From: an uncultured Gammaproteobacteria bacterium
GTDB taxonomy: Bacteria > Pseudomonadota > Gammaproteobacteria > DRJJ01
Length of the DNA: 64,000 nt
Assembly (NCBI GenBank): GCA_947258795.1
Contig: CAMYJU010000006.1
Location: 22,294-86,293, forward strand
Direction: 5' to 3'
The notes under the pieces are model-generated. The model was given only the letters and a program-made list of their open reading frames with translations, was not told where the DNA came from and made no database searches. The position numbers were made by a program, and so were the translations under genes. Shown here in pieces: positions 28,601 to 36,955 of this stretch; position 1 is the stretch's first letter; each line of letters starts with the position of its first letter.

Positions 28601-29112
28601 ATGTCGGTGGTAGTGACCAGGTCAGTTTTCAGGATGCCGGTGTACCGGCCGTGCAACTGTTTGCCGGTGCCCATGCCGATTATCATCGACCAGGTGACAC
28701 CGTGGACAAGATCGACAGCAAAGGACTGCTCAAGATCACCGCCGTGGTAAAAGAAGCCGCCGAATACCTGGCCGAACGACCAGAACCGATGCGCGTCACG
28801 CTGGGTAATCGAAAAGGTCAGGCAGTCCCATCAGCCAGTGCTCAGGGTCGTCGTGTACGACTGGGTACTGTACCCGATTTCGCATTTGCCGGACCCGGTG
28901 TAAAGCTGACGGAAGTCAGTCCTGACACCCCTGCCGCACGTGCGGGCCTGCAAGCCGATGACGTGATTGTACAGATCAATAACACCCGTATCGGCAACCT
29001 GAAAGACTATGGTAAAGTACTGCGTAAGCTTAACCCCGGAGATACCGTGTCGATTCATTTTCTACGCAACAATCAACAACAATCGGTAGACACAACAGCA
29101 GAAGCCCGTTAG
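25696..29112 (+). CDS. Multidomain secreted peptidase: M1-like, M28 and PDZ
   Basis: A 1138-residue exported protein with two different zinc-peptidase domains. A signal peptide covers about residues 1-35. An M1-type N-terminal beta domain precedes the gluzincin motif HEVLHNWW (313-320) with its Glu ligand in AEGL near 335. A linker of about 350 residues is followed by an M28 aminopeptidase: AHYDHLGHG near 838, HPGADDNASG near 860, GEEAGRLGS near 897, NLDTVG, and ADYHRPGDT near 995. A PDZ domain closes the protein (about 1060-1130, PAARAGLQADDVI). All zinc ligands of both domains appear intact. The products of one domain could feed the other. The TolB-like lipoprotein follows 13 bases later. 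Confidence 0.85.
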   Translation: MEVQYVPDQPGRPISLWVISLICSLCLFHSAGNAQLHHDLNITLVPGDHRLTVTDTITLPKNHPHEFRFQLHQGLEPTVMDAGISLKRLSDKQSGQHTDMDPALRAHTVPVEEYLVRLPEGSRTVTLQYSGAIHHPIEQHSEEYARSFSISPGLISPDGVFLAASSYWYPTIDKQLLSFTMKVMAPDGWRAISQGKRLNHANRANQHQVTWSEEHPQEEIYLVAASFIEYQQEIGDKQAMVFLRNPDPALAQKYLDTTHRYLDMYQRLLGEYPYQKFALVENFWETGYGMPSFTLLGPKVIRFPFILHSSYPHEVLHNWWGNGVYVDYDTGNWAEGLTTYLADHLIKEQRQQASAYRRSTLLAYSNYVREQSDFPLTEFRGRHSSVTQAVGYGKTLFLFHMLRRHLGDQAFIETLRKFYQAYRYSKASFADIEKAFGQYSKVPLTTFFQQWIRRAGAPALRIMQASTKATGNGYQLEFDIEQIQTGEPYHLRVPVAVHMQDAGQAYQTEVRLTTKQQSFTLQLPARPVQLDVDPQFDVFRRLHYKEVPATLSQAFGAERALIVIPAGASSTQQQAYREVAKSWQQGRDSEIEIRLDNSLKSLPSDQMIWLFGWNNRFRTVVDKALGDFDYKSTGNNIILDGKTLQRKQHSVALMARNPANAQQAIAWLATENPKALPGLARKLPHYGKYSYLGFQGDEPTNVAKGQWPVIDSPMSIVVQQGDKSRVKPTRARLMPRVPLIQSSAQFSSERLLQDIATLADPEMGGRGLGSPDIDRSADYIARQFQRAGLQPGGDTENSYYQAWSMQLPDRPHRDYLKNVIAVLPGSNPDFSRQSVVITAHYDHLGHGWPDVHQGDEGKIHPGADDNASGVAVLLELARHFARRTPLQRSIVFIAFTGEEAGRLGSKHYVRHALNYPTDQITGVINLDTVGRLHDRHLLVLGSGTAYEWPHIFRGAGYVTGVPIKAVANDVGGSDQVSFQDAGVPAVQLFAGAHADYHRPGDTVDKIDSKGLLKITAVVKEAAEYLAERPEPMRVTLGNRKGQAVPSASAQGRRVRLGTVPDFAFAGPGVKLTEVSPDTPAARAGLQADDVIVQINNTRIGNLKDYGKVLRKLNPGDTVSIHFLRNNQQQSVDTTAEAR

Positions 29113-29125
29113 GGCAACACATACA

Positions 29126-30205
29126 ATGAACATCCATATGAAAATATCACTGTTAGCCATAATCTCACTTGCAACGTTAACTGCGTGCAGTGAACCCGTA
29201 GATGACAGACAAAAGGACGCAACACTTGCTGGGAAACCAGATTTAGTACTGCCTGCTGAAACACGTATCACCAACATAAAACAACTGAGCTTCGGCGGTC
29301 AGAATGCCGAGGCCTATTTTTCCTATGACGGCAGTGAACTGATTTTCCAGTCCACCCGCGACAAGCTGCAATGTGACGCCATCTTTCGCATGAAAGCAGA
29401 TGGAACCAATGTGCGTCAGGTCTCATCGGGTGAAGGTGCCACCACCTGTGCGTTCATCGCCCCGGATAACCACTCGATTATCTACGCCTCTACCCATTTG
29501 GGCGGCAGAATCTGTCCACCGAAACCCGACCACTCTCGCGGCTATGTATGGCCGCTATATGACAGCTACGATATCTTCCGCGCCGATCCGGAGGGCGGTA
29601 ATGTCGTAAATCTAACCAATACCCCTGGCTATGACGCCGAGGCAGTATACTCACCTAAAGGTGACAAAATCGTGTTCACCTCAGTGCGTAACGGTGACCT
29701 GGAGCTGTATTTAATGAACCCGGATGGAAGTGGTGTTGAACAATTAACCAATGACACCGGTTATGATGGCGGTGCATTTTTTTCACTGGATGGGGCATGG
29801 ATAGTCTGGCGCGCATCACGCCCGACCGGCAAAGCCCTTTCTGATTACCAGGCACTCCTGGCAGACAAGCTGATACGACCCGGTAAACTCAACCTCTATA
29901 TTATGAGCCTGAAGGACCGTAAGCCGATCCAGCTAACCGATAACCAGGCTGCCAACTTCGGCCCCTACTGGCACCCGGATGGCGAACATATTATCTTCTC
30001 GTCTAACCTGGCCGACCCGAAGGGTCGCAATTTCGATCTGTACCTGATCAATATCAACACCCGTAAGATAGAACAAATCACCCACTATGAAGGCTTTGAC
30101 GGATTCCCGATGTTCTCTCACGATGGCAAAAAACTAGTATTCGCCTCTAATCGTAATGGCAAAGTTAAAGGCGAAACCAATGTATTTATTGCGGACTGGA
30201 AGTAG
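29126..30205 (+). CDS. TolB-like beta-propeller lipoprotein
   Basis: A 359-residue lipoprotein with a lipobox (LTAC, Cys near residue 21). The rest consists of repeated WD40-like PD40 blades, seen as recurring motifs of the type AEAVYSPKGDKIVFTSVR, GGAFFSLDGAWIVWRAS and FPMFSHDGKKLVFASNR. Such propellers bind peptides or proteins. The gene starts 13 bases after the M1-M28-PDZ peptidase and is probably cotranscribed, so a scaffold or substrate-binding role for that peptidase is reasonable inference. Confidence 0.82.
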   Translation: MNIHMKISLLAIISLATLTACSEPVDDRQKDATLAGKPDLVLPAETRITNIKQLSFGGQNAEAYFSYDGSELIFQSTRDKLQCDAIFRMKADGTNVRQVSSGEGATTCAFIAPDNHSIIYASTHLGGRICPPKPDHSRGYVWPLYDSYDIFRADPEGGNVVNLTNTPGYDAEAVYSPKGDKIVFTSVRNGDLELYLMNPDGSGVEQLTNDTGYDGGAFFSLDGAWIVWRASRPTGKALSDYQALLADKLIRPGKLNLYIMSLKDRKPIQLTDNQAANFGPYWHPDGEHIIFSSNLADPKGRNFDLYLININTRKIEQITHYEGFDGFPMFSHDGKKLVFASNRNGKVKGETNVFIADWK

Positions 30206-30301
30206 AAACAGATCTGCAGAGTGAGATTGCCGCGCTCCGCTCGCCATGATTCGCATTCTTGTATTAATCAGAGGCTCCTTAATTGCTCCGCTTAACACAG
30301 G

Positions 30302-30868
30302 TTATTTAGGCGTATAACTGAACTTCTGTCCCCCGATGCTTGCTTCATACATTAAACCGCCTTTCGCTACGGTGAATGTTGCCATTCCTTTGTAATATTT
30401 ACCAACGGTAGTAGCGTCATGCTTTCCACCGCTTGCACTGGCAGAACTGCCTGTAGTCGTGGCAGCGGCCGAGGCGCCAGCTGTAATTGCCACAGCAGAT
30501 GCCTGAGCAGCAAATTCAAAATTACCGCTGGTAAATTCATTGAATGAGCGCTTGTCTTCAAAAAAGATTATCTGGCTAAACGCCTGACCACCCAACTGAA
30601 AACCAACGGTTAGCTGGGTAACATTGGTGTCACCAACGTAATTGCCATTGGCATACACCCGGCCTTCACCATGCGCACCACCAATACCAATTCCACCCTT
30701 ACCGATAGTGGGGAAGACCGCATAGCCATAACAATTCTTAAAGAACCCCCCACTCTCACCGGCGTCTTTGAAAACCTTGATCGTGTCCTGATATTCACCT
30801 GCCCAACCACTGGAAAAGGGAAAAACCAGCAGCATAAAAAATAGACAAAAATATTTTCTGATCAGCAT
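30302..30868 (-). CDS. SYLF-domain (Ysc84-like) secreted protein
   Basis: A 188-residue protein with a cleavable signal peptide (about 1-23) and a SYLF-type lipid-binding fold: FKNCYGYAVFPTIGKGGIGIGG and LTVGFQLGGQAFSQIIFFED are the diagnostic segments. Bacterial members are periplasmic or surface proteins thought to bind phosphoinositide-like or anionic lipids. A low-complexity Ala/Ser/Thr/Gly stretch (near 128-150) interrupts the domain. It is convergent with the TolB-like gene and stands alone. Confidence 0.85.
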   Translation of the reverse strand: MLIRKYFCLFFMLLVFPFSSGWAGEYQDTIKVFKDAGESGGFFKNCYGYAVFPTIGKGGIGIGGAHGEGRVYANGNYVGDTNVTQLTVGFQLGGQAFSQIIFFEDKRSFNEFTSGNFEFAAQASAVAITAGASAAATTTGSSASASGGKHDATTVGKYYKGMATFTVAKGGLMYEASIGGQKFSYTPK

Positions 30869-31471
30869 CGTAACCTCCTGTGCCTGGATTGTACTTTTAG
30901 TATAAGAGCAAACTACTAAACCCGCCTTATACTATTCAATAAACTCCATCACAAAAACTTACTGAATAGTAATCCTGAAATATACCAATCAGACTAAGGT
31001 AATTATTCAAACCTGCGTCATCCGTCTCGTTTTAGTTGTCGCCGAAAGATCAAACTGCACATATGAAGCTTGAATGGCTGATGACTTGTCAATGTTTTCC
31101 CAGAATAACCATTCGTTTCATCTTTATATAAAAGAACCGGTATTTGTATCTGAGTCTTTTGGATAAAAATGATTGAACTTGATCCTCAGTACAATTCACT
31201 ATTTGTTTAACACTCTTTTAGTAATTACGATTAAACGAGATTTGATAAAACTTGACCTGTATCATGAAACCGGCAATCTGCAGTTACAACGCTTGATGGC
31301 CAAATAACCAGGTACTATATAAATAATAGCTAAGGAATATAAAGCTGGTTATTAGGAATTAAGCGCTCGCTAATAATATACGGAAGAAAAAGACCACTGT
31401 TCATATGTAAATACGACAGTAGGTACACATCAATAATTACTACAAAGAGCGCGTCAAAAGGACATGCAAAG
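30869..31471. promoter_or_regulatory. 600-bp AT-rich divergent spacer
   Basis: Between the SYLF gene and the radical-SAM gene. I searched both strands for a precursor peptide. The best plus-strand frame is 22 codons (ATG at 31062), without the Cys, Gly or leader pattern expected of a modified peptide. TTGACCTGTATCAT at 31252 is a weak FNR-like site without a matching -10. An AGGA site precedes the ATG at 31472. Confidence 0.35.
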
Positions 31472-32605
31472 ATGAAATGCACTTTGCTACTAACGCGTCA
31501 ATGCAATCTCCAGTGCAAATATTGCTATGTGGGTAAAAATAACGCTTCCATGCCGATAGAGCATGCTCGTCAGATAGTTGACCTGGTCTATCAGCGTGCA
31601 CCAGATGATGAGCATATTGACTTTGCATTTTTTGGTGGTGAACCACTTATTGAGTTTGAAAAACTCAGGCTCATCACAGAGATCATCGAGCAACATCCGA
31701 AATATGACCCTGACCAGGTACGATTGACGCTGGTTACCAATGGTACGATTTTTAATGATGCAATCGCTGAATTCGTCAGTGCGCACCAGATAGCCTTGGG
31801 TATCAGTTGTGACGGCCCGGAAGATGTACATGACATGTTCCGGCAGTACCCCGGTGGTAAAGGCTCATCAAAAAAGGTCGAGAACACTATACGAAATGCA
31901 CTTGATTCACTTCCAAACGTAATGGTGAATGCTGTATACCGGCCTGAGACAATACATGCCCTGCCGAAGACTATCGATTATTTTTCAGAACTTGGTGTTA
32001 AGCAGATTTATCTGAGTCCGGATTTTTCCGCACCTTGGACGGAACAGCACGCATCGAATCTCGAGGATATCTATAGCGAAATTGGTGATCGTTATGTGGA
32101 GTTTTATAAGCACAATGACTCGCATTTTATTAGCCTGATTGACAGTAAAATCGCGGTTATCCTGCGTGGCGGTTACGCGCCACAGGAACGTTGCCGTATG
32201 GGAACCGGTGAACTCGCCTTTACGCCGGATGGCGCCATATACCCTTGCGAGCGATTGGTAGGCAATACCGATCAGGATACACGCCACTGTATTGGCCATA
32301 TCGACGACCATACCGCGATGATACCGGTTGAAAGTCTTGGTTTAAATGGTGACAGCCAGCCTGGTTGTGCAATCTGTAGTCTTAAGGACTATTGCATGAA
32401 CTGGTGCGGGTGTACGAATTATTTTGGAACAGGGTCATACAAACGCGTTAGCCCGTTCCTGTGCGCCTCAGAACGCGCATCTATACATGTAGCTATGAAC
32501 GTATTTCAGAAACTTGAAAATGAGATGGAGGGTATCTTCTACGATCATGCAAGTAGCTCACCACTAATCAACAGTGCATGTGCTATGGCCTGTCAATCGC
32601 AGTAG
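31472..32605 (+). CDS. Radical SAM/SPASM enzyme, peptide-maturase type
   Basis: A 377-residue radical S-adenosylmethionine enzyme. The SAM cluster motif CNLQCKYC lies at about 11-18, and FGGEP near 54 binds SAM. The C-terminal third is a SPASM domain for auxiliary 4Fe-4S clusters: CRMGTGELAFTPDG with YPCE (about 235-256), then CAICSLKDYC, CGC and a final Cys at FLCASER (about 301-335). This architecture is typical of sulfatase maturases and of enzymes that modify ribosomal peptides. The last residues form an unusual Cys-containing tail (NSACAMACQSQ). No sulfatase or obvious precursor lies nearby; two uncharacterised genes follow on the same strand. Confidence 0.9.
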   Translation: MKCTLLLTRQCNLQCKYCYVGKNNASMPIEHARQIVDLVYQRAPDDEHIDFAFFGGEPLIEFEKLRLITEIIEQHPKYDPDQVRLTLVTNGTIFNDAIAEFVSAHQIALGISCDGPEDVHDMFRQYPGGKGSSKKVENTIRNALDSLPNVMVNAVYRPETIHALPKTIDYFSELGVKQIYLSPDFSAPWTEQHASNLEDIYSEIGDRYVEFYKHNDSHFISLIDSKIAVILRGGYAPQERCRMGTGELAFTPDGAIYPCERLVGNTDQDTRHCIGHIDDHTAMIPVESLGLNGDSQPGCAICSLKDYCMNWCGCTNYFGTGSYKRVSPFLCASERASIHVAMNVFQKLENEMEGIFYDHASSSPLINSACAMACQSQ

Positions 32606-32692
32606 TACCTTGGTTTGTCACCAGGGGTCAATTATGGAAAGCCCCATACTGGGTTCTGGTGATATGGAGTAAACATAAAAGGAGTAGCGATC

Positions 32693-33121
32693 ATGCCAAA
32701 TTACACTTTACAGCAAATTGACCCTACAAAATTACGCGTCTGGATTGCGGGACGACCAGCTGAAATCTGGCTGGGATATCGTGACATCGTTGGAAATTTT
32801 GTAAAAAAAAACAAGCTTAAACCACCAAAGCCCGAGGAATATCCTTATTTACCTACGTCCGGGGAAATTGGTGAATTTGAAGGAATGGTAAGCAGATCCA
32901 AGACCAAACTGGCAATTCGCTGGCCCTTTCCGTTTCCTGGCGGTATCCGCGCAGCGCATGTCCATTACGGCCCTGATGTCTACCTGCTGAATCAGAAGCA
33001 GTGGAATAGCTTCACGAAGCAGGTTATGAAGGATGTCCAGAACAGGATCAGCAAGACCGAACAGGTCAGCTTTGAAGAGGCATTGCAGATTACAGAGGCT
33101 GTCGTACCACTCAACCGCTGA
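32693..33121 (+). CDS. Unknown protein downstream of the radical-SAM gene
   Basis: A 142-residue soluble protein I do not recognise. It has no signal peptide and no Cys. The centre carries an aromatic/Pro/Gly stretch (WPFPFPGGIRAAHVHYGPD, about 82-100) and the ends are helical and charged. It starts 87 bases after the radical-SAM gene, with a good AAAGGAG site. It could be the substrate, a leader-binding partner or unrelated; gene order is the only hint. Confidence 0.7.
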   Translation: MPNYTLQQIDPTKLRVWIAGRPAEIWLGYRDIVGNFVKKNKLKPPKPEEYPYLPTSGEIGEFEGMVSRSKTKLAIRWPFPFPGGIRAAHVHYGPDVYLLNQKQWNSFTKQVMKDVQNRISKTEQVSFEEALQITEAVVPLNR

Positions 33122-33194
33122 ATGTGCCGACATACTGCGATTATCTGTAAGGATATGCTGTTTTAAATGGTGCCACGTTATGGAGGATATGATC

Positions 33195-34118
33195 ATGAGC
33201 AAGATACTATATATTTTCACACTGATCCTGGCACTACTGATGCTGACAGGATGTGCTGACCTGGTTGTAAAGGAAGTTACCGTAAACTGGGATTCTGCAA
33301 ACAAACAGGCCACAGCAACAATTGCCAATGAGGGATTGCGTGATGCAGGGAACTTTATGGTCTATTTTAACGCAGATGAGAGCCCGGTATCGCATAACCA
33401 TCGACCCCAGGTAAGGCATAATGTACCCGGCCTGGATCGTGGCGACTCAATCGTACTGTCCGCCGATTTCGCGCCTCTGGCACATCCGGATAATAGCCAC
33501 TTGGGAAATGTCTACCAGGTCACAGTACTGGCTGATCCCAAAAGCATGGTGCGGGAATCTAATGAAAACAACAATAACAAAACAGTCCCGCTCGGAGCGG
33601 GAGGCGGTTATGCCTGTGTTGATTTCGGTCCACCTCCGGCTGCGGGCTCTCAGTACGGCAACCCCGCCGGACATACATCCGGAACCGTTGTACTGCTTGC
33701 AGCAAACGGTACTGAAATGTCTGTCCACAATTTCAGATGGGCTGGCGGAGGTGGCACCTTCAGTTCCGGACGGATAGAAATGCCGCCAGTGCCATTTGGT
33801 TCAGGGCAAACACTTCGTTCAAACAACCTGAATTTCGAATTCAATTTTACCAATATCGGGTTCACGGTATCAAAGGTTACGTTCGACTACCTGGATATGG
33901 GTGGCTTTGAAAACCTGAGCGTTAATGGTCAGCCGGTACCAGTCTATGCCGGTGAATTAACCAGTACACCCACACCGATCGGCGGTGCGACGGTTGCAGT
34001 AACATCGAGCCCCGTACCCGGAGGAAAACTCGGAACAGTTACGCTGACAGGCTCCATACAAAAGATCCGTGTAGGCGGGCAGGAACTGTGGCTCGACAAT
34101 GTGTGCGCCAGACATTGA
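33195..34118 (+). CDS. CARDB-like lipoprotein of unknown function
   Basis: A 307-residue lipoprotein (lipobox LTGC near residue 20). Residues ~25-125 look like a CARDB-type beta-sandwich (ATATIANEGLRDAGNFMVYF, then LADPKSMVRESNENNNNKT), used in cell-surface adhesion. The remaining ~180 residues are Gly-rich and beta-like, with two Cys that could pair. I chose the ATG at 33195 because GGAGG lies eight bases before it; upstream in-frame ATGs overlap that site. It is the third plus-strand gene after the radical-SAM enzyme and ends at a strong terminator. Confidence 0.75.
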   Translation: MSKILYIFTLILALLMLTGCADLVVKEVTVNWDSANKQATATIANEGLRDAGNFMVYFNADESPVSHNHRPQVRHNVPGLDRGDSIVLSADFAPLAHPDNSHLGNVYQVTVLADPKSMVRESNENNNNKTVPLGAGGGYACVDFGPPPAAGSQYGNPAGHTSGTVVLLAANGTEMSVHNFRWAGGGGTFSSGRIEMPPVPFGSGQTLRSNNLNFEFNFTNIGFTVSKVTFDYLDMGGFENLSVNGQPVPVYAGELTSTPTPIGGATVAVTSSPVPGGKLGTVTLTGSIQKIRVGGQELWLDNVCARH

Positions 34119-34132
34119 AGTTCATAATTAAC

Positions 34133-34170
34133 GGGGTCATAGAATGTACCATCTATGACCCCGGTGTTTT
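34133..34170. terminator. Strong GGGGTCA-type terminator
   Basis: GGGGTCATAGA (34133-34143) pairs perfectly with TCTATGACCCC (34152-34162), followed by a T-rich stretch. It ends the radical-SAM/lipoprotein unit. Confidence 0.85.
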
Positions 34171-34238
34171 TACTAGCAATGACTATTCAGATTACAAATC
34201 TGTTATTGCGCCACAGTTATAGACAGAAATAGTGATTT

Positions 34239-35305
34239 TTAATTTTCAGTATAATCAATACTAAGCCTGTCGCCGGCAATTGGCCTGAACAATTTATCCG
34301 CAAACGCAACATGATCCGGGTGGTCGCGATAACTATCGATCACACTTTCATGCACAAACTCTATCAACCAGGTGAATTTGTATTTTTCATTCTCCTGTAC
34401 CGCGTTACCGGTGACCACACGGCGAACCCCCGGGATCCTGCTTAATATCTTTTGCCCTTCACTCAGGACATGCGCTACCTGTGCGTCATCAGCATCAGTG
34501 TTAAAGATAATCACGTGATGGACCGGTTGCCAGGCTTCCGATACAGCCAGCACCTCATCCGCCTGCCCTGCCGAACCCCAGTTCACCATGCAGCGCTCGA
34601 CCTCGGCACGGATCGCGTCCTGTATGCCACTTACAATCCCGGTATATCCGCAGCGATCATCTGCGTCGACATTCGCACGCATCTTTGAACCGGCCGCGTC
34701 TGCCAGTGCAGTATAGTAATTAATCTTGGAAACACCATTAGCGATCAGTTTACTGAACTGTTCGTCTGATAGCCCGGTACCACCATGAATCACCAGCGGG
34801 ATATTCAGGGCTTCATTGATTTGTTGCAGACGATCAAAATCCAGCACCGGCTTACCCTTCATGCGCCCGTGTACCGTACCAACCGATACCGCCAGGAAAT
34901 CAACCCGTGTCTGATCGACATAGGCCTTTGCCTCATCCACCGAGGTATAGATCACCTCACCGGGATGCTTTTCTGCATCTTCACCTTCCACGCCGGCGAC
35001 ATAACCCAGCTCCCCCTCAACCGGCACACCGCAGGCATGGGCCATGTCAACGATCTTTCGGGTTATAGCCACATTGCCATCAAACGCCTCATGCGAGGCA
35101 TCCACCATTACACCGTTACAACCAACGTTAATCGCTTCTACGGCTGATTCAAATGAGGGAGTGACAGAATCAGCGGGGACCTTTTCGCCTCTGCAGCGGA
35201 CATGATGGCCTCCAGAAAATCCAGGCTGACCAGGTCAAAACCACCCACCGCATAACCATTACGGTAAGCGTGTTTCAGCATATCTCGCAAATTGACTAAA
35301 GGCAC
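34239..35305 (-). pseudogene. Class II aldolase-Dabb fusion with internal deletion
   Basis: The N-terminal part (from a GTG at 35305, seven bases after AGGAGG) reads VPLVNLRDMLKHAY, YAVGGFDLVSLDFLEA and ends near SPLILSL. The other frame then begins PSFESAVEAINVGCNGVMVDASH and runs through the class II aldolase core (GELGYVAGVEGEDAEKHPGE, VSVGTVHGRMKG, VIHGGTGLS) into a C-terminal Dabb-type stress-responsive barrel (about the last 95 residues). The junction near 35165 has lost the stretch that normally carries the first zinc His and catalytic Asp, and shifts frame. The 289-codon downstream frame has its own ATG at 35108 but would lack catalysis. Confidence 0.8.
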
Positions 35306-35656
35306 ACGCAATCCTCCTGAGGACCCAAATTCTGAATACAAACCGCCATAAGAATAGGTGAATTGCTATCTATAAGTAAATTGATATTTAATTATTGTTG
35401 CCATAAGGAGTTACATATCTATTCACTTTCTAGATTATGCTTGAGGTATATGACATATCTTGCTGTTATTATTAATTTTTAAAATATTATCTCAAATATT
35501 ATGTGTTTACGAACTATAGCATCCGTAGTGGTCATTAATTGACCAGCCTCGCTTTATTCGCCGTAGACCTGTACGTTTACTTTTCGCTGCCGCGGACCAT
35601 CCAGTTCTTACAACATCACTGACTGATACTGCCCGAGCAATGAGTATACCTAACCT
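35306..35656. promoter_or_regulatory. AT-rich spacer with one inverted repeat
   Basis: No gene is seen. TGGTCA and TGACCA form an inverted repeat around TTAAT at 35529-35545, which could be an operator or a small hairpin. The stretch 35340-35520 is very AT-rich. Confidence 0.35.
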
Positions 35657-36241
35657 CTATTGAACAAATGTTCGCTTGAGCAAAGCCTTCATATACTGAA
35701 CGTATTGCCTGGTAGACCATCCGCATTCGATCGTTAATTGCTCCCAGTTAGGTATGGATATCATCGTCCAGAGCATGTCCGTGGCTTCATCCTGAGTCCA
35801 CTCAGTGTTCAGTCTACCTTCCCGATCCAGCATTTCGATTGTTGTCCGGCAGACATCCCGCAGACAGCCCATACTGTTGTTCCAGGCCGCAGCCATGGCC
35901 TCATCCGTGTCTTTGGCCAGCATGATTGCCCTGGCCAGACCGTCTATTTCAGGGATGTAATTTCCCCAGACCTCGACACAGGCCTCCAGATGCTCGGCAC
36001 CAGAGCGCACAGACTGCAGTCGTTCCAGGCGTTCGTCTAGTCCTTTAACTTGATCCACATAACTCAATGTGGCGATCATCAATTCGGTTCTGGAGGCAAA
36101 ATGCAAATACACCGCCTGCCTGGAAATACCCACCTCACTGGCGATATCGCTCATGCTCACGCCCTGCCCCTGTTGCGCTTCCAGCAGACGCCAGGTCGCT
36201 TCCAGAATTCGGGATTTTGTATCGATTTCGTTTCTTGACAT
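35657..36241 (-). CDS. TetR-family transcriptional regulator
   Basis: A 194-residue TetR repressor. The helix-turn-helix is clear at about 22-50 (MSDIASEVGISRQAVYLHFAS), and the rest is the helical ligand-binding domain. It is divergent from a NAD(P)H-binding protein across two tandem palindromes at 36263-36292, so it most likely represses that gene and itself. The inducer is unknown. Confidence 0.9.
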   Translation of the reverse strand: MSRNEIDTKSRILEATWRLLEAQQGQGVSMSDIASEVGISRQAVYLHFASRTELMIATLSYVDQVKGLDERLERLQSVRSGAEHLEACVEVWGNYIPEIDGLARAIMLAKDTDEAMAAAWNNSMGCLRDVCRTTIEMLDREGRLNTEWTQDEATDMLWTMISIPNWEQLTIECGWSTRQYVQYMKALLKRTFVQ

Positions 36242-36262
36242 ACTGTCAAGTCTATCCTACGC

Positions 36263-36292
36263 TTGACATAGTGTCAATTGACACGCTGTCAA
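36263..36292. promoter_or_regulatory. Two tandem TetR-type operators
   Basis: TTGACATAGTGTCAA (36263-36277) is followed without a gap by TTGACACGCTGTCAA (36278-36292). Both have perfect TTGACA/TGTCAA arms with a three-base centre. A further half-site TGTCAAG lies at 36244. The arms double as -35-like sequences, so binding would block transcription both ways. Confidence 0.8.
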
Positions 36293-36322
36293 GTTAATAG
36301 CTTTTAGATAAGGAGGCTTATG

Positions 36323-36946
36323 ATGAACATACTGGTATTTGGAGCAACAGGCAGTATCGGACGTGAGGTCGTCAGGCAGGCGCTGGGGCAGGATCATGGC
36401 GTTAGCGCATTCGTAAGAGATGTTGCAAAACTGGGTATACAGCATGAAAACCTGCGTTTAGTCAGCGGTGACGTGATGGATCCCGGTTCTGTGGAAAATG
36501 CACTCCCGGGCCATGATGCCGTGCTTGTGTCTATTGGTGCCGGACGTAATGGCACGGTACGTTCGGCAGGTACCCAGAATATCATCAAGGCAATGGAAAA
36601 ACTGGGGATACGGCGCCTGATCTGTCAATCCAGCCTTGGTGTCGGCGACAGCAGGGACAATCTGAATGCGTTCTGGAAATACTTTATGTTCGGCCTGCTG
36701 TTGCGTCCGGCTTACGCAGACCACGAATTGCAGGAAGACCATGTCAGGCAAAGTGATCTGGACTGGACCATTGTGCGCCCTGGCGCGTTTACTGATGGAG
36801 AGCGTACCGGTCATTACCGGCATGGCTTTGCAGGTACAGACAAGACCACACAACTGAAAATCTCACGCGCAGATGTGGCAGATTTCATGTTGAAGCAGTT
36901 GTCTGATCAATCCTATTTGCATATGTCGCCGGGTTTGTCTTACTGA
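36323..36946 (+). CDS. NAD(P)H-binding protein (atypical short-chain dehydrogenase)
   Basis: A 207-residue Rossmann-fold protein of the NmrA/NAD(P)H-binding type. The dinucleotide loop is GATGSIG near residues 7-13, VSIGAG follows strand four, and WTIVRPGAFTDGE is the usual substrate-side segment. It probably reduces or senses a small electrophile or quinone. I chose the second of two adjacent ATGs because AGGAGG lies six bases before it. It is controlled by the divergent TetR through the tandem operators. A GGGGACA-type hairpin ends the gene. Confidence 0.82.
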   Translation: MNILVFGATGSIGREVVRQALGQDHGVSAFVRDVAKLGIQHENLRLVSGDVMDPGSVENALPGHDAVLVSIGAGRNGTVRSAGTQNIIKAMEKLGIRRLICQSSLGVGDSRDNLNAFWKYFMFGLLLRPAYADHELQEDHVRQSDLDWTIVRPGAFTDGERTGHYRHGFAGTDKTTQLKISRADVADFMLKQLSDQSYLHMSPGLSY

Positions 36947-36955
36947 ATGATGGAT

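Noticed and set aside
31062..31130. 22-codon frame in the spacer before the radical-SAM gene
   Set aside because: There is no ribosome site and no precursor-like leader, and the composition is that of the AT-rich spacer.
31252..31265. FNR-like site TTGACCTGTATCAT upstream of the radical-SAM gene
   Set aside because: It matches only eight of ten positions and no -10 lies at the expected distance.
32634..32672. 12-codon frame after the radical-SAM gene as a precursor peptide
   Set aside because: It has an AGGGG site but is too short, without a leader or Cys/Gly core. It is kept only as a remark in the radical-SAM finding.
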